64,000 nt of DNA from DATGMP01 sp035293565 (GCA_035293565.1 DATGMP010000033.1:14025-78024); one strand, 5' to 3'. Shown: positions 7,926-15,820, numbered from the stretch's first letter. Translations and numbers: made by a program. The notes: generated from the sequence alone by a model not told the origin.

Positions 7926-9322
7926 ACGCCTCCGCCGACGCAGGCCGAGAGCTGATCGTAGACTTCTTCGAGCGGCGCCCGCTCCTGCTTGTCCTGCGAC
8001 AGAAAGCGCTCGATCTCCGGATAGAGCTTGATCGCCGTGTCGATTTTGAGATCGCTGCCGGCCTTGTAGGCGCCCAGCCGGATCAACTCGGCCATGTCTT
8101 CATAGGTCGACAGGACCTGCCGCGCGGCGCGAACCAGATTGGTTTCCTCGGGCGTGTTGCACATCGGCATGGAGCGCGAGACCGAGCGAAGAATGTTGAT
8201 CGCCGGATAGCGACCGCGCTCGGCGATCGCGCGATCGAGGACGATATGCCCATCCAGAATGCCGCGCGCGGCATCGGCGATCGGCTCGTTGTGGTCGTCG
8301 CCTTCGACCAGCACCGAGAACAAGCCCGTGATGTTTCCCTGCCCCGCTCTGCCCGGCCCCGCCCGTTCGAGCAGCCGAGCCAGCTCGTTGAAGGTCGTCG
8401 GCGGATAGCCCTTGCTGGTCGGCGGCTCGCCCGCCGAGAGCCCGATCTCGCGCTGCGCCATCGCGAAGCGAGTCACGCTGTCGATCAGGCAAAGCACCTC
8501 CTGGCCGCGGTCGCGGAAGGATTCGGCGATCGACAATGTCATATAGGCGGCCTGGCGGCGCATCAGCGGCGGCTCGTCCGACGTTGCGACGACGATGACG
8601 CTGCGCGCCAAACCCTCGGGCCCCAGATCGTCCTCGATGAATTCCTGCACCTCGCGGCCGCGCTCGCCGACGAGGCCGATGACGCTCACATCGGCCGCCG
8701 TGTAGCGCGCGAGCATCGAGAGAAGCACGGACTTGCCGACACCGGAGCCCGCGAAGATCCCCATGCGTTGGCCGCGGCACATAGTAAGAAAGGCGTTGAT
8801 CGCGCGTACGCCGAGATCGATCTTGCCGCCTAGGCGCTGGCGCGCATGGGCCGGCGGCGGCGTATTGCGAAGCGGAACGCCCGCCGGACCGGGCGGCAGC
8901 GGGCCCCTGCCGTCGATCGGCTCGCCCAGCGCATTGACCACGCGGCCGAGCCAGGCGTCCGAAGGATGAACCGTCGGCGACGCGCTCGACAGCTCGGCCT
9001 TGGCGCCGAGCCCGATCCCGTCCAACCGTCCGAACGGCATCAGCAGCGCGCGACCGGAGCGGAAGCCCACGACCTCGCACGGCACGCGGCCTGAGCCGGA
9101 GAGGATGGAGCATCGCGACCCGATCGAGAGCCGCCGCTCGATTCCCCCAACCTCGACGAGCATGCCGAGAATCCCCGTGACCCGGCCGTAGTAACGACTG
9201 GTCGGCAATTCCTCCATTTCTGCGATGAGGCATTCGGCTAGGCTGGGCAAATCTGGCTCCTTCAGAACCGGCCGGGATTGGCCGGGCTCTTTGAATTCCG
9301 AAGGCCCGCCTCCCGGTTGCAA
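7922..9322 (-). CDS. fliI: Flagellum-specific export ATPase FliI
   Basis: The 466-residue protein is an F1-beta-like ATPase that energises flagellar type III export. Walker A is AGSGVGKS (residues 191-198 from the upstream start), followed by VIGLVGERGREVQEFI, a family-specific block. Walker B is LCLIDSVTRFAMAQREIGL, then GEPPTSKGYPPTTF. The listed start is TTG at 9322-9320. An ATG at 9217-9215 (MEELPTSRYYGRVTG) would give a shorter protein that still contains the conserved RVTGILGMLVEV beta-barrel start, so the N-terminus is uncertain. It is co-transcribed with fliJ and divergent from ctrA, an arrangement I recall in other alphaproteobacteria. CtrA-like boxes lie between the two. Confidence 0.95.
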   Translation of the reverse strand: MQPGGGPSEFKEPGQSRPVLKEPDLPSLAECLIAEMEELPTSRYYGRVTGILGMLVEVGGIERRLSIGSRCSILSGSGRVPCEVVGFRSGRALLMPFGRLDGIGLGAKAELSSASPTVHPSDAWLGRVVNALGEPIDGRGPLPPGPAGVPLRNTPPPAHARQRLGGKIDLGVRAINAFLTMCRGQRMGIFAGSGVGKSVLLSMLARYTAADVSVIGLVGERGREVQEFIEDDLGPEGLARSVIVVATSDEPPLMRRQAAYMTLSIAESFRDRGQEVLCLIDSVTRFAMAQREIGLSAGEPPTSKGYPPTTFNELARLLERAGPGRAGQGNITGLFSVLVEGDDHNEPIADAARGILDGHIVLDRAIAERGRYPAINILRSVSRSMPMCNTPEETNLVRAARQVLSTYEDMAELIRLGAYKAGSDLKIDTAIKLYPEIERFLSQDKQERAPLEEVYDQLSACVGGGV

Positions 9323-9338
9323 CCTGGCTCTATCAGCG

Positions 9339-9411
9339 TTAAGCGAGCGTAAATGGGCGGTTCATTGTTCGTTAATCTTAATGCCATAGGACTGACCTTA
9401 AGTTAGATTAA
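9339..9411. promoter_or_regulatory. Candidate CtrA binding half-sites between fliI and ctrA
   Basis: The fliI-ctrA gap is rich in TTAA. TTAA at 9339-9342 is followed after exactly seven bases by TAAA (9350-9353), close to the known CtrA consensus TTAA-N7-TTAA. Further TTAA half-sites lie at 9372-9375, 9378-9381, 9398-9401 and 9408-9411, the last two separated by six bases. In a GC-rich genome this density is unlikely to be random. Autoregulation of ctrA and control of fliI-fliJ by CtrA are both known in Caulobacter. Binding here is inference. Confidence 0.5.
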
Positions 9412-9438
9412 CGTGAACCTCTCGGTGGAGTACCGGTC

Positions 9439-10143
9439 ATGCGCGTTTTGCTCGTAGAAGATGATTCCTCGACGGCACGAAGCATCGAGCTGATGCTGAA
9501 GACGGAGGGATTCGTCGTCGACGTGACCGACCTCGGCGAAGATGGGCTCGAGATCGGAAAGCTCTATGATTACGACATCATCGTGCTCGATCTCATGCTG
9601 CCCGACATCGACGGTTACGAGGTCCTCCGTCGGTTCCGGGCCGGCCGCATCGACACGCCGATCCTGATCCTTTCCGGCCTGACTGAACTTGACAATAAAA
9701 TCAAGGGCCTGGGCTTCGGCGCCGACGATTATCTGACCAAGCCGTTCGACAAGCGCGAGCTGATCGCCCGCATCCAGGCGATCGTCCGCCGCTCCAAGGG
9801 CCATGCCCAGAGCGTCATCAAGACCGGCAAGCTGGTGGTCAATCTGGACAGCCGCATGGTTGAGGTGGAGGGCCAACCGCTCCACCTGACCGGTAAGGAA
9901 TACGGTATCCTGGAACTGCTTTCGCTCCGCAAAGGGACGACGCTGACCAAGGAGATGTTCCTCAATCACCTCTATGGCGGCATCGATGAGCCGGAGCTCA
10001 AGATCATCGACGTATTCATCTGCAAATTGCGCAAGAAGCTGTCCACGGCGACCCAGGGCGAGAATTACATCGAGACGGTCTGGGGCCGCGGCTATGTGCT
10101 TCGCGATCCGCAGCCGCAAGCGGAGTTGGCGCAAAGCGCCTGA
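9439..10143 (+). CDS. ctrA: Cell-cycle master response regulator CtrA
   Basis: The 234-residue protein is an OmpR-type response regulator. The receiver domain (residues 1-115) has the acidic pair D8/D9, phospho-acceptor D51 in IIVLDLMLPD and K in YLTKPFDKREL. The C-terminal winged helix (about 125-225) contains LTGKEYGILELLSLRKGTTL and LYGGIDEPELKIIDVFICKL, which are diagnostic of CtrA. CtrA controls replication, division and flagellar genes in alphaproteobacteria, via the CckA-ChpT phosphorelay. ChpT is encoded 3.7 kb away. A ribosome-binding site GGTGGAG (9424-9430) precedes the ATG. The C-terminus ends AQSA rather than the Ala-Ala used as a proteolysis tag in Caulobacter, so ClpXP turnover may differ. 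Confidence 0.97.
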   Translation: MRVLLVEDDSSTARSIELMLKTEGFVVDVTDLGEDGLEIGKLYDYDIIVLDLMLPDIDGYEVLRRFRAGRIDTPILILSGLTELDNKIKGLGFGADDYLTKPFDKRELIARIQAIVRRSKGHAQSVIKTGKLVVNLDSRMVEVEGQPLHLTGKEYGILELLSLRKGTTLTKEMFLNHLYGGIDEPELKIIDVFICKLRKKLSTATQGENYIETVWGRGYVLRDPQPQAELAQSA

Positions 10144-10290
10144 ACCGACTTCCCCGTCCGAGCGTTATCGACGCCGCGCCCTTGGGGCCATGCGGCGAAT
10201 GGCGATGCTTGCGCGGCGATTTACGGCCCGCTAAGCAAGCTCGGCCAATGATTTAGCCCCTCAACCACGCGTGCGAACGGGGTCCAGCCC

Positions 10291-11607
10291 ATGAAAATCT
10301 CGATCTTCGGGATCGGCTATGTCGGAGCGGTATCGAGCGCCTGCTTGGCCGATCTCGGGCACGAGGTGATCGGCGTCGACGTCGCCGCCGAGAAGGTCGC
10401 GATGCTGGCCGGCGGACGCTCGCCCATCGTCGAGGACGAGATCGACGAATTGATCGCCGCCGGCGCCAGGAGCGGCCGCCTCACCGCCACGGTCGACGTC
10501 GCCGATGCGGTCAAGCGGACGGATGTCTCCTTCATCTCGGTCGGCACGCCCTCGGCGCCGAACGGCAGCGTGTCGATGAAAGCCGTCGACGAGGTCGTCC
10601 GCACGATCGGCCAGGCGCTGGCCGCCAAATCCACCCCGCACACGGTCGTCATGCGCTCGACCGTTCCTCCGGGAACCGCCGAGGATCGCGTCATCCCGGT
10701 CTTGGAGCGCGAATCAGGCCGCAAGCTCGGCCAGGGGCTTTTCTATTACAGCAACCCCGAGTTCCTGCGCGAAAGCACCTCGGTCCGCGACTTCCACAAT
10801 CCGCCCTTCACGCTGATCGGCGCACCCGAGGGCGATAATGCCGACATCGTCCGCGAGATTTATGCGCCGGTGAAAGCGCCGGTGCATGTCACGCCCTACC
10901 GGGTCGCCGAGAGCGTCAAATACCTCTCCAACGTCTATCACGCGGTGAAGCTCGCCTTTGCCAACGAGGCCGGCGCGGTCCTGGCGGCGCACGGCGTCGA
11001 CGCCCGCGAGGCCTTCAGGCTTTTCTGCGAGGATCGGGTGCTCAACGTCTCCCCGGCCTATCTCAAGCCCGGCTTCGCCTTCGGCGGCTCATGCCTGCCC
11101 AAGGACATCAGAAGCTTCCTGTCGCTCGCCGATGCCCGGGACGTGCCGGCGCCGTTCATGAAGCAGGTGCTGCCCAGCAATCAGTCGATCATCGACCGGA
11201 CCTACGAGGCGATCGCGAAACATGGCCGGCAGCCGGTCGCGCTGTTCGGCCTCGCCTTCAAGCAGGGCACCGACGATCTCCGCGAATCGCCCTTCGTGCT
11301 GCTGGCCGAGAAGCTCATCGGCAAGGGCTTCGATTTGCGAATCTTCGACCGCTCGGTCGAGATCGCGCGGCTGGTGGGCAGCAACCGCAGCTACATCGAT
11401 CGCGAGATCCCGCATCTCGAACGGCTGATGGTGGCGAGCCCGGCCGAAGCTCTCGAAGGTTGCCGCGTCGCGGTGGTCGGCCATATCGGCAAGGAAGATC
11501 ACCCCGCCTTCCTCGATGCGCTCACCGACCAGGCGGTGCTCGACCTTGCGGGCCTGGCGGAGCTGAAGCGCAGGCCGGGTATCGCCTATCAGGGGCTCTG
11601 CTGGTAG
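10291..11607 (+). CDS. GDP-mannose/UDP-glucose 6-dehydrogenase family protein (AlgD-like)
   Basis: The 438-residue protein has an N-terminal Rossmann motif FGIGYVGAVSSACLADLGHE at residues 6-25, a central domain with YSNPEFLRESTSVRDF, catalytic-cysteine motif GFAFGGSCLPKDIR near 263-276, and a C-terminal domain with LFGLAFKQGTDDLRESP. The GGSCLPKD box and the FGLAFKxGTDDLRESP box are shared by UDP-glucose and GDP-mannose dehydrogenases. The overall wording (NPEFLRES, RVLNVSPAYLKPGFAFGG) is closest to AlgD-type enzymes. It is monocistronic, following ctrA on the same strand after a 147-base gap, and is not part of the polysaccharide operon at the left end. The product should be a nucleotide-linked uronic acid. 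Confidence 0.85.
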   Translation: MKISIFGIGYVGAVSSACLADLGHEVIGVDVAAEKVAMLAGGRSPIVEDEIDELIAAGARSGRLTATVDVADAVKRTDVSFISVGTPSAPNGSVSMKAVDEVVRTIGQALAAKSTPHTVVMRSTVPPGTAEDRVIPVLERESGRKLGQGLFYYSNPEFLRESTSVRDFHNPPFTLIGAPEGDNADIVREIYAPVKAPVHVTPYRVAESVKYLSNVYHAVKLAFANEAGAVLAAHGVDAREAFRLFCEDRVLNVSPAYLKPGFAFGGSCLPKDIRSFLSLADARDVPAPFMKQVLPSNQSIIDRTYEAIAKHGRQPVALFGLAFKQGTDDLRESPFVLLAEKLIGKGFDLRIFDRSVEIARLVGSNRSYIDREIPHLERLMVASPAEALEGCRVAVVGHIGKEDHPAFLDALTDQAVLDLAGLAELKRRPGIAYQGLCW

Positions 11608-11914
11608 CGCCTCGCTAGCTGCTTAAGGCGGCGATGGGCAGGCATGATCGCGCCGCGCCTCCCGCATCGCGCCTCCAAGCGGCCGCCTTCTCGATCCCGC
11701 CTAAGAAGTCTTGATCGTTCCAGAATGAGACGTTCGCAAGATTCAGCTCATACGGGAGGTTGGGCCTTTAGTACGACTGAAACGTGTGGTATGGTGGCCT
11801 ATCAGACGCTAACGCCGCTATCGAGATCGCAATGACCGGCAAGCTAATCTCGCGCCCTCGGGATTATCACTGGGTCTGCATCCAGTGCTTCAACGATCTG
11901 CACGAGCAGTTGGG
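11608..11914. other. Intergenic stretch without a supported gene
   Basis: This stretch of about 300 bases lies between the AlgD-like dehydrogenase and a hypothetical secreted or membrane protein. I see no RNA gene, terminator with a clear T-run, or family-recognisable ORF. A 34-codon ORF (11832-11936, start MTGKLISRPRDYHWVC) overlaps its right end and has no supporting evidence. The base composition begins to drop here and stays lower until about 12.7 kb. Confidence 0.5.
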
Positions 11915-12466
11915 ATGGACAGTCGCCGAAGAGTGAGCCGAGGTGCGGGCAGCGGAGCAAGGAGCACGAAAAATCATGGCGAAAACGGCGCCGCCGTATG
12001 GACCCGGAAGATCGCGAACATCGTACTGGTGGTCTTCCTGGTTTCAGATGTCGTCGCGCTAGGCCCAACCCTGCTGGCAGAAACCGCTAAAAACGTAACG
12101 CCTCCGGTATTCAGCAGCCGGGCAGTAACAATTGTGCCGATTGAAGATTTGCTAGCCAATCCAGCCAAATACAGCGGTCATGTGATCGGCTTCGAAGGGT
12201 ACGACCATGAGGGTAAGCTTCCGACGCGTATGTTGTACGGAACTGATGATGAGGACAACCGGCCGGAGAACGCGATCTGCATCGATCTTCTTCCCAAAGG
12301 TGGCATCCCGCCGCCTCTCCCTCCTCTCATGAGGATACCTCGGCTCACTAGTATGGCCGGTCTATTCACTGCCTTTCCGAAAGACGAACGGCAACACTGT
12401 GTCGGTCACCTAATGCCTAATGGAACAGACTTCAGAATCCTTAAAACTATTGATCCTCCAGGATGA
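11915..12466 (+). CDS. Hypothetical protein with one N-terminal membrane segment
   Basis: I do not recognise a named family. From the ATG at 11915 the protein is 183 residues: a basic N-terminus, one hydrophobic segment IANIVLVVFLVSDVVALGP that could be a signal anchor or signal peptide, then a soluble domain starting VTIVPIEDLLANPAKYSGH. The pattern 'lianP-kY-G--v-v-Gy' recurs in many small periplasmic proteins of unknown function, which argues that this is a real gene. A GTG at 11885 is an alternative start. Its codon and base composition is less GC-rich than its neighbours, compatible with horizontal gain. It is preceded by no strong ribosome-binding site, so the start is uncertain. Confidence 0.55.
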   Translation: MDSRRRVSRGAGSGARSTKNHGENGAAVWTRKIANIVLVVFLVSDVVALGPTLLAETAKNVTPPVFSSRAVTIVPIEDLLANPAKYSGHVIGFEGYDHEGKLPTRMLYGTDDEDNRPENAICIDLLPKGGIPPPLPPLMRIPRLTSMAGLFTAFPKDERQHCVGHLMPNGTDFRILKTIDPPG

Positions 12467-12669
12467 GAGAGTCCCGGTCCGTCCGACGCTGCGGAGAGCG
12501 CGGCTATTGCGCGATTTATGTTCCCTGCGTCCGTCGATCGTCAGCTAGGGACTCGGGACGCCAATTGGCGAGATGCGGCCAGACTTGCGAGCTGGGATGA
12601 ACGTCCCAAAGGTCGCAGGTAGGGAGATAGAATAACGCGCACGTCCGGCAACTCCAATACCATGCGAGC

Positions 12670-12705
12670 TTGACAATATCCGCTATTTCGCTAAATATCG
12701 AAATA
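12670..12705 (+). promoter_or_regulatory. Sigma-70-type promoter with overlapping operator for SdpR-like gene
   Basis: TTGACA (12670-12675) and TAAATA (12692-12697) are 16 bases apart, an almost ideal housekeeping promoter. A perfect 7-base inverted repeat TATTTCG (12684-12690) / CGAAATA (12699-12705) brackets the -10 element, so a bound dimer would block RNA polymerase. The predicted transcription start falls at about 12704-12705, on the A of the ATG. This suggests a leaderless mRNA and autorepression by the ArsR-family product. Confidence 0.65.
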
Positions 12706-13010
12706 TGAATTTGGTCTTCAAGGCGCTTGCCGATCCGACGCGCCGGCAAATCCTGCAATTGCTGCGCGAGAAGCCGATGAATGCGAGCGAGCTGGCGGAG
12801 CATTTCCCCATCGCCAAATCCACCCTTTCGGCCCACTTCGCCATCCTGCGCGAAGCCAATCTGATCGAGCCGAACAAAAGCGGCACCGTCATCACCTACA
12901 TGCTCAAGGTCTCGGTGCTGGAGGAAGCTCTGCTGACCTTCGCCGAAACGGTGGGCATTGGCCTGCCCCTGCCCGCACCACTGAAAAAAGCTCCAGGGAG
13001 GGCACGATGA
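12705..13010 (+). CDS. ArsR-family autorepressor (SdpR-like)
   Basis: The 101-residue protein is a compact winged-helix regulator. MNLVFKALADPTRRQILQLL is the classic N-terminus of the SdpR/ArsR subgroup. The recognition region is MNASELAEHFPIAKSTLSAH followed by FAILREANLI, and the wing is KSGTVITYML. There is no metal-binding Cys motif, so metal sensing is unlikely. Its stop overlaps the ATG of an SdpI-like membrane protein by four bases. In Bacillus the SdpR-SdpI pair works as a signalling couple in which SdpI sequesters the repressor, but no toxin gene sdpC is visible here. The start coincides with the right half of the operator, pointing to leaderless translation. Confidence 0.88.
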   Translation: MNLVFKALADPTRRQILQLLREKPMNASELAEHFPIAKSTLSAHFAILREANLIEPNKSGTVITYMLKVSVLEEALLTFAETVGIGLPLPAPLKKAPGRAR

Positions 13011-13669
13011 TCGACCGCAAGGCGCTCTGGATTTCCATCCTTCTCGTCTTCGCGATGGTTGCCGCCAATATCTGGCGGATCAGCCTGCTGCCGGACTGGC
13101 ACCATGTGCCCGCTATGGTAATGGGCGAGCTCCGCATCATTCCCGTATTCTGGACGTTCACTCCTCCCCTGCTGGCGCTGTTCTTTATGGCGCTGATTTT
13201 GGCGCTTAATTGGAAATTCGGCCTGGAGCGAACAAGCCCGGAGGAAGCGGTGCGGCCCTGGCGGCGGCGTCAAAGCCTGGCACTGCTGTTCACGGTTGGG
13301 ATGTTGGCTCTGGCGGAGGCTTTCAGCACGGCCCGCTCTTTGGGCTCGCTGCAATCGGTCGATGGGCTGACCTTCAGCCATGTCATGTCCGTAGTGGCAG
13401 GCATTTTCGTGATGACGTTTGGCAACATGCTGCCGAAAATGCCGCGGCTGACGGAACGTTTCTGTCCGCTTGATCCCTGGCAATGGAACCAGCATCTACG
13501 ATTCCAGGGCAGGCTCGTCTTCGTCTTCGGGCTGGTCATGGCGGTGGGGATGCCGTTTCTGCCCATCAAGATGGCTGGTCCCGTGGGGCTTGGCCTGTCG
13601 CTGGCGGCTGTGGCAACGATCTTTTGGCATCGCGCCAAGGTGAAACGCGAATCCTCGCCCCAGCCCTGA
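13007..13669 (+). CDS. SdpI-family membrane protein
   Basis: The 220-residue integral membrane protein has about six hydrophobic segments: around residues 8-25, 45-68, 88-108, 120-138, 165-185 and 188-205. The stretch GIFVMTFGNMLPKMPRLTERF corresponds to the 'GN-LPK' signature of SdpI and DUF1648-type proteins, and RFQGRLVFVFGL follows at the position where SdpI has its conserved aromatic/Arg segment. The ATG lies inside the stop of the ArsR gene (ATGA overlap), so it is translationally coupled to its putative repressor. By analogy with SdpI it could be an immunity or sensor protein that titrates the repressor at the membrane. The ligand is unknown. Confidence 0.75.
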   Translation: MIDRKALWISILLVFAMVAANIWRISLLPDWHHVPAMVMGELRIIPVFWTFTPPLLALFFMALILALNWKFGLERTSPEEAVRPWRRRQSLALLFTVGMLALAEAFSTARSLGSLQSVDGLTFSHVMSVVAGIFVMTFGNMLPKMPRLTERFCPLDPWQWNQHLRFQGRLVFVFGLVMAVGMPFLPIKMAGPVGLGLSLAAVATIFWHRAKVKRESSPQP

Positions 13670-13874
13670 CGCTCAGCAAATGCGGCCGTAGATAGTCTGA
13701 GATGGCCTTGCGCACCACTCGTCCGGCCTGACATTTACCGGAGCAGACTTTTCCTTGGTCCGCTCATGGCGAATTCCTGACCTGTCGCGCTGCTCCACGG
13801 AAGAGCCGCTTAGCGGCGCGACGCGGATGCGCGAAAGCGACCGAGCCGAGCTGGTGGCTCGGCAAGCATCTCGA

Positions 13875-14519
13875 TCAGGGGGTGGTCAGGATAAAATCGA
13901 GTCGTTCGGTCCCGATCGGGCTCGGCACGAAGCCGATCCCGTAATGGGCGGCAAAGCGGGCCGTGACATAGGCATGGATCGAGCGCGGATCGAGATCGGC
14001 CGCCGCCGTCCGGCCGGCCAGCGCCGCCGTGCGTTCGGCATCGAGCGCCGGCGCCGACCCGACCGCCGCCACGGTAGCGCCGTTCGACCGTGCCTCGACC
14101 GTGATCTGGCCGTTCTGCCCGAGCGAGTCCGCCGCCAGAAGCACCGCGTTGATCAGCACCTTGCCGAAACCACGCACATTCTCGGGAAGTTGGAAATCGA
14201 TCTCCGGTGGCCAGGTGAACGCGATGCGCGAACCGGTGAAGAACTGCCCGATCGCGCCGCGAATTTCTTCCCAAGACGCGTCAGCCCCGGCGGCGCCATA
14301 AGCGAGCCGCAGAACCCTGAGCCTGCGCGATCCTTGCTCGGCGCTATGGGCGATCAGCGCCAGCGCCTCGGCCTCGAGCCCCCCGCCCGAGGATTCCTCC
14401 TCGGCGATCTCGCGGATCAGTTCGACGCCGTTATTGACCGCGCCCACCGGGCTCACGAGGTCATGACAGATGCGGGAGCAGACGAGCTCGAGAACCCGAA
14501 GATCGACGGAAACGCTCAT
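13875..14519 (-). CDS. chpT: Histidine phosphotransferase ChpT
   Basis: From the ATG at 14519-14517 (MSVSVDLRVLELVCSRI) the protein is 214 residues, the normal ChpT size. The phospho-accepting histidine is H19 in ICHDLVSPVGAVNNGVEL, which resembles a histidine-kinase dimerisation helix. The C-terminal half is a degenerate ATPase-like fold (FTWPPEIDFQLPENVRGF, then KVLINAVLLAADSL) that lacks usable ATP-binding boxes, as in all ChpT proteins. ChpT passes phosphate from CckA to CtrA and CpdR. A longer reading frame extends upstream to 14624, but the added residues look non-coding. It is convergent with the SdpI-like gene. Confidence 0.92.
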   Translation of the reverse strand: MSVSVDLRVLELVCSRICHDLVSPVGAVNNGVELIREIAEEESSGGGLEAEALALIAHSAEQGSRRLRVLRLAYGAAGADASWEEIRGAIGQFFTGSRIAFTWPPEIDFQLPENVRGFGKVLINAVLLAADSLGQNGQITVEARSNGATVAAVGSAPALDAERTAALAGRTAAADLDPRSIHAYVTARFAAHYGIGFVPSPIGTERLDFILTTP

Positions 14520-14686
14520 GCACGGATCGTCCTGAAAAGGCGTGGCCACGAAGATGCCCGGATTTAGGCAGCTCGTCGTTAACAAAGCCTTTGCACGGAC
14601 GGACCTCGGTAAGCAATCATTCAATCCGTGACCATTCCCTCAGGACCGCTTCGTGCTAGACAGCTTGCCGGAGCGTTTCGCGTAAG

Positions 14687-14771
14687 GCCCCCTTGGCGGA
14701 ACAGGTAGACGCACACGACTTAAAATCGTGAGCCTTACGGCGTGCCGGTTCGAGTCCGGCAGGGGGCACCA
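14687..14771 (+). tRNA. tRNA-Leu (anticodon UAA)
   Basis: The 85-base gene folds as a class II tRNA. The acceptor stem is GCCCCCT (14687-14693) with AGGGGGC (14761-14767), discriminator A, and an encoded CCA (14769-14771). The anticodon stem CACGA/TCGTG (14714-14718 / 14726-14730) encloses loop CTTAAAA with anticodon TAA at 14721-14723. The T-loop is GGTTCGAGTCC. A long variable arm (AGCCTTACGGCGT) confirms leucine identity. It reads UUA and UUG codons, the rarest leucine codons in a GC-rich genome. Confidence 0.97.
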
Positions 14772-14773
14772 GA

Positions 14774-15481
14774 TCACGAGCTGCCGCGCGCCAGGTCCAG
14801 AAGCGCGTCCCGATGTCCGCTTATGCGCTGCGGCCTTCGCCCGCGGCGGCCGAGAAAGAAGGCGGCGAGCGCGATGACGATCCATGTGCCGTGGAACAGG
14901 AGACCGGCGATCAGCACATACCCGCCGGGAATCGGTCCGATCATGGCGCGCCGCAGGAATTCGTCGAAGCTCGCGACGGGCTCCGGATGGATCAGCAACT
15001 TGCCGACATAGGAGGTCGCCTGAATCAGAAAGATCCACCCGTAGTTCCGCCGCAGCCTTCGGCCGACCGCGTCGAGAAAGGAGATGTGGAGATTGGGGCG
15101 AAGATAGTCCTGGTAGAGCGTCTGGTTCCAACCATTGTCGGTGCGAACGCCCTCGCCACGCAGAATCGGCCCGAAGAGCTGGAGCTCCAGGATATGGGCG
15201 CGAATGCGCCAGAAGTCGAAGAAGCGATATCGCCGTGCCTCGACCGACAGAAAGAGGGCGACGAGCAGCCCCACCAGCACGAGGGGCAAGGCGGATGCGT
15301 CGGGATCGCTGAAGGTCAGCGAAAGCGCCAGACCCGTCGCCACGACCGCCCAGTTGGTGGTGGCGTCGAGGCGCGTACGCCAAACCGTGCTGCGATAGAC
15401 CTCGCCGCGATAGAGATGCGCGAGCGCGCCGAGCTCGGCCGGACTGAAAGCCGGCACAGTGCTTGAATGGACCTCGTCCAT
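14774..15481 (-). CDS. DUF2270 integral membrane protein
   Basis: The ATG at 15481-15479 is chosen because GGAGG lies seven bases upstream; an in-frame ATG at 15496 would place this site inside the gene. The 235-residue protein starts with a soluble segment containing LGALAHLYRGEVYRSTVWR, then a hydrophobic pair (WAVVATGLALSLTF, LPLVLVGLLVALFLSV), the charged ARRYRFFDFWRIRAHILEL, and two C-terminal hydrophobic segments ending in AAFFLGRRGRR. The 'HxYRgE-yRs--WR-RlD-TTNWAV' and 'RR-rfFd-wr-R' patterns define DUF2270. The function is unknown. It ends two bases from the tRNA on the opposite strand. Confidence 0.85.
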   Translation of the reverse strand: MDEVHSSTVPAFSPAELGALAHLYRGEVYRSTVWRTRLDATTNWAVVATGLALSLTFSDPDASALPLVLVGLLVALFLSVEARRYRFFDFWRIRAHILELQLFGPILRGEGVRTDNGWNQTLYQDYLRPNLHISFLDAVGRRLRRNYGWIFLIQATSYVGKLLIHPEPVASFDEFLRRAMIGPIPGGYVLIAGLLFHGTWIVIALAAFFLGRRGRRPQRISGHRDALLDLARGSS

Positions 15482-15820
15482 AGCCGATCCTCCCATGCTG
15501 CGCGCGTTTCGGCGTCAGCCTCGACGCGTGCCCGACGCGTGAGCGCGCTCGTCATGAGAACCCGGCTATGGATTTTGTCCAGCTGTCCGCAAAAGGGTAG
15601 TGGGTGAGTCTGAACCCGTCTCCTCATGATCGATGTAGACGCCTCTGCCGGCGATTGCCGGCGCTGGGCGACATGATGAGAGATCGAGGGGCGACGATAC
15701 CCCAATGCGAGCCAGGAGCCGACAACCCGCAGGGCACACCAATTAAGTATTGTGTCCCCGAAATTTGCGGGCGGCCTGCCGAGGTCCTCTCGAAAGGCGC
15801 AGACGGTCGCCGCTATGCGT
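15482..15820. other. Intergenic stretch, one possible mobile-element footprint
   Basis: No gene is supported in these 339 bases between DUF2270 and glutathione peroxidase. The sequence AATTAAGTATTGTGTCCCC (15741-15759) resembles a motif I recall near REP-associated (Y1) transposases in proteobacteria, which would make this a footprint. No transposase remnant is present. Short plus-strand ORFs here show no family features. Confidence 0.35.

Noticed and set aside
11832..11936. 34-codon ORF starting MTGKLISRPRDYHWVC
   Set aside because: There is no ribosome-binding site or family resemblance, and it overlaps the start of a larger hypothetical gene. It is noted in case a homologue is found.
12705..13669. 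Complete Sdp killing-factor system
   Set aside because: Only the repressor and the SdpI-like protein are present; no sdpC-like toxin gene or processing genes were found next to them.
13755..14567. 270-codon plus-strand frame over chpT
   Set aside because: It has no family signature, whereas the minus strand encodes ChpT with its conserved HD motif.
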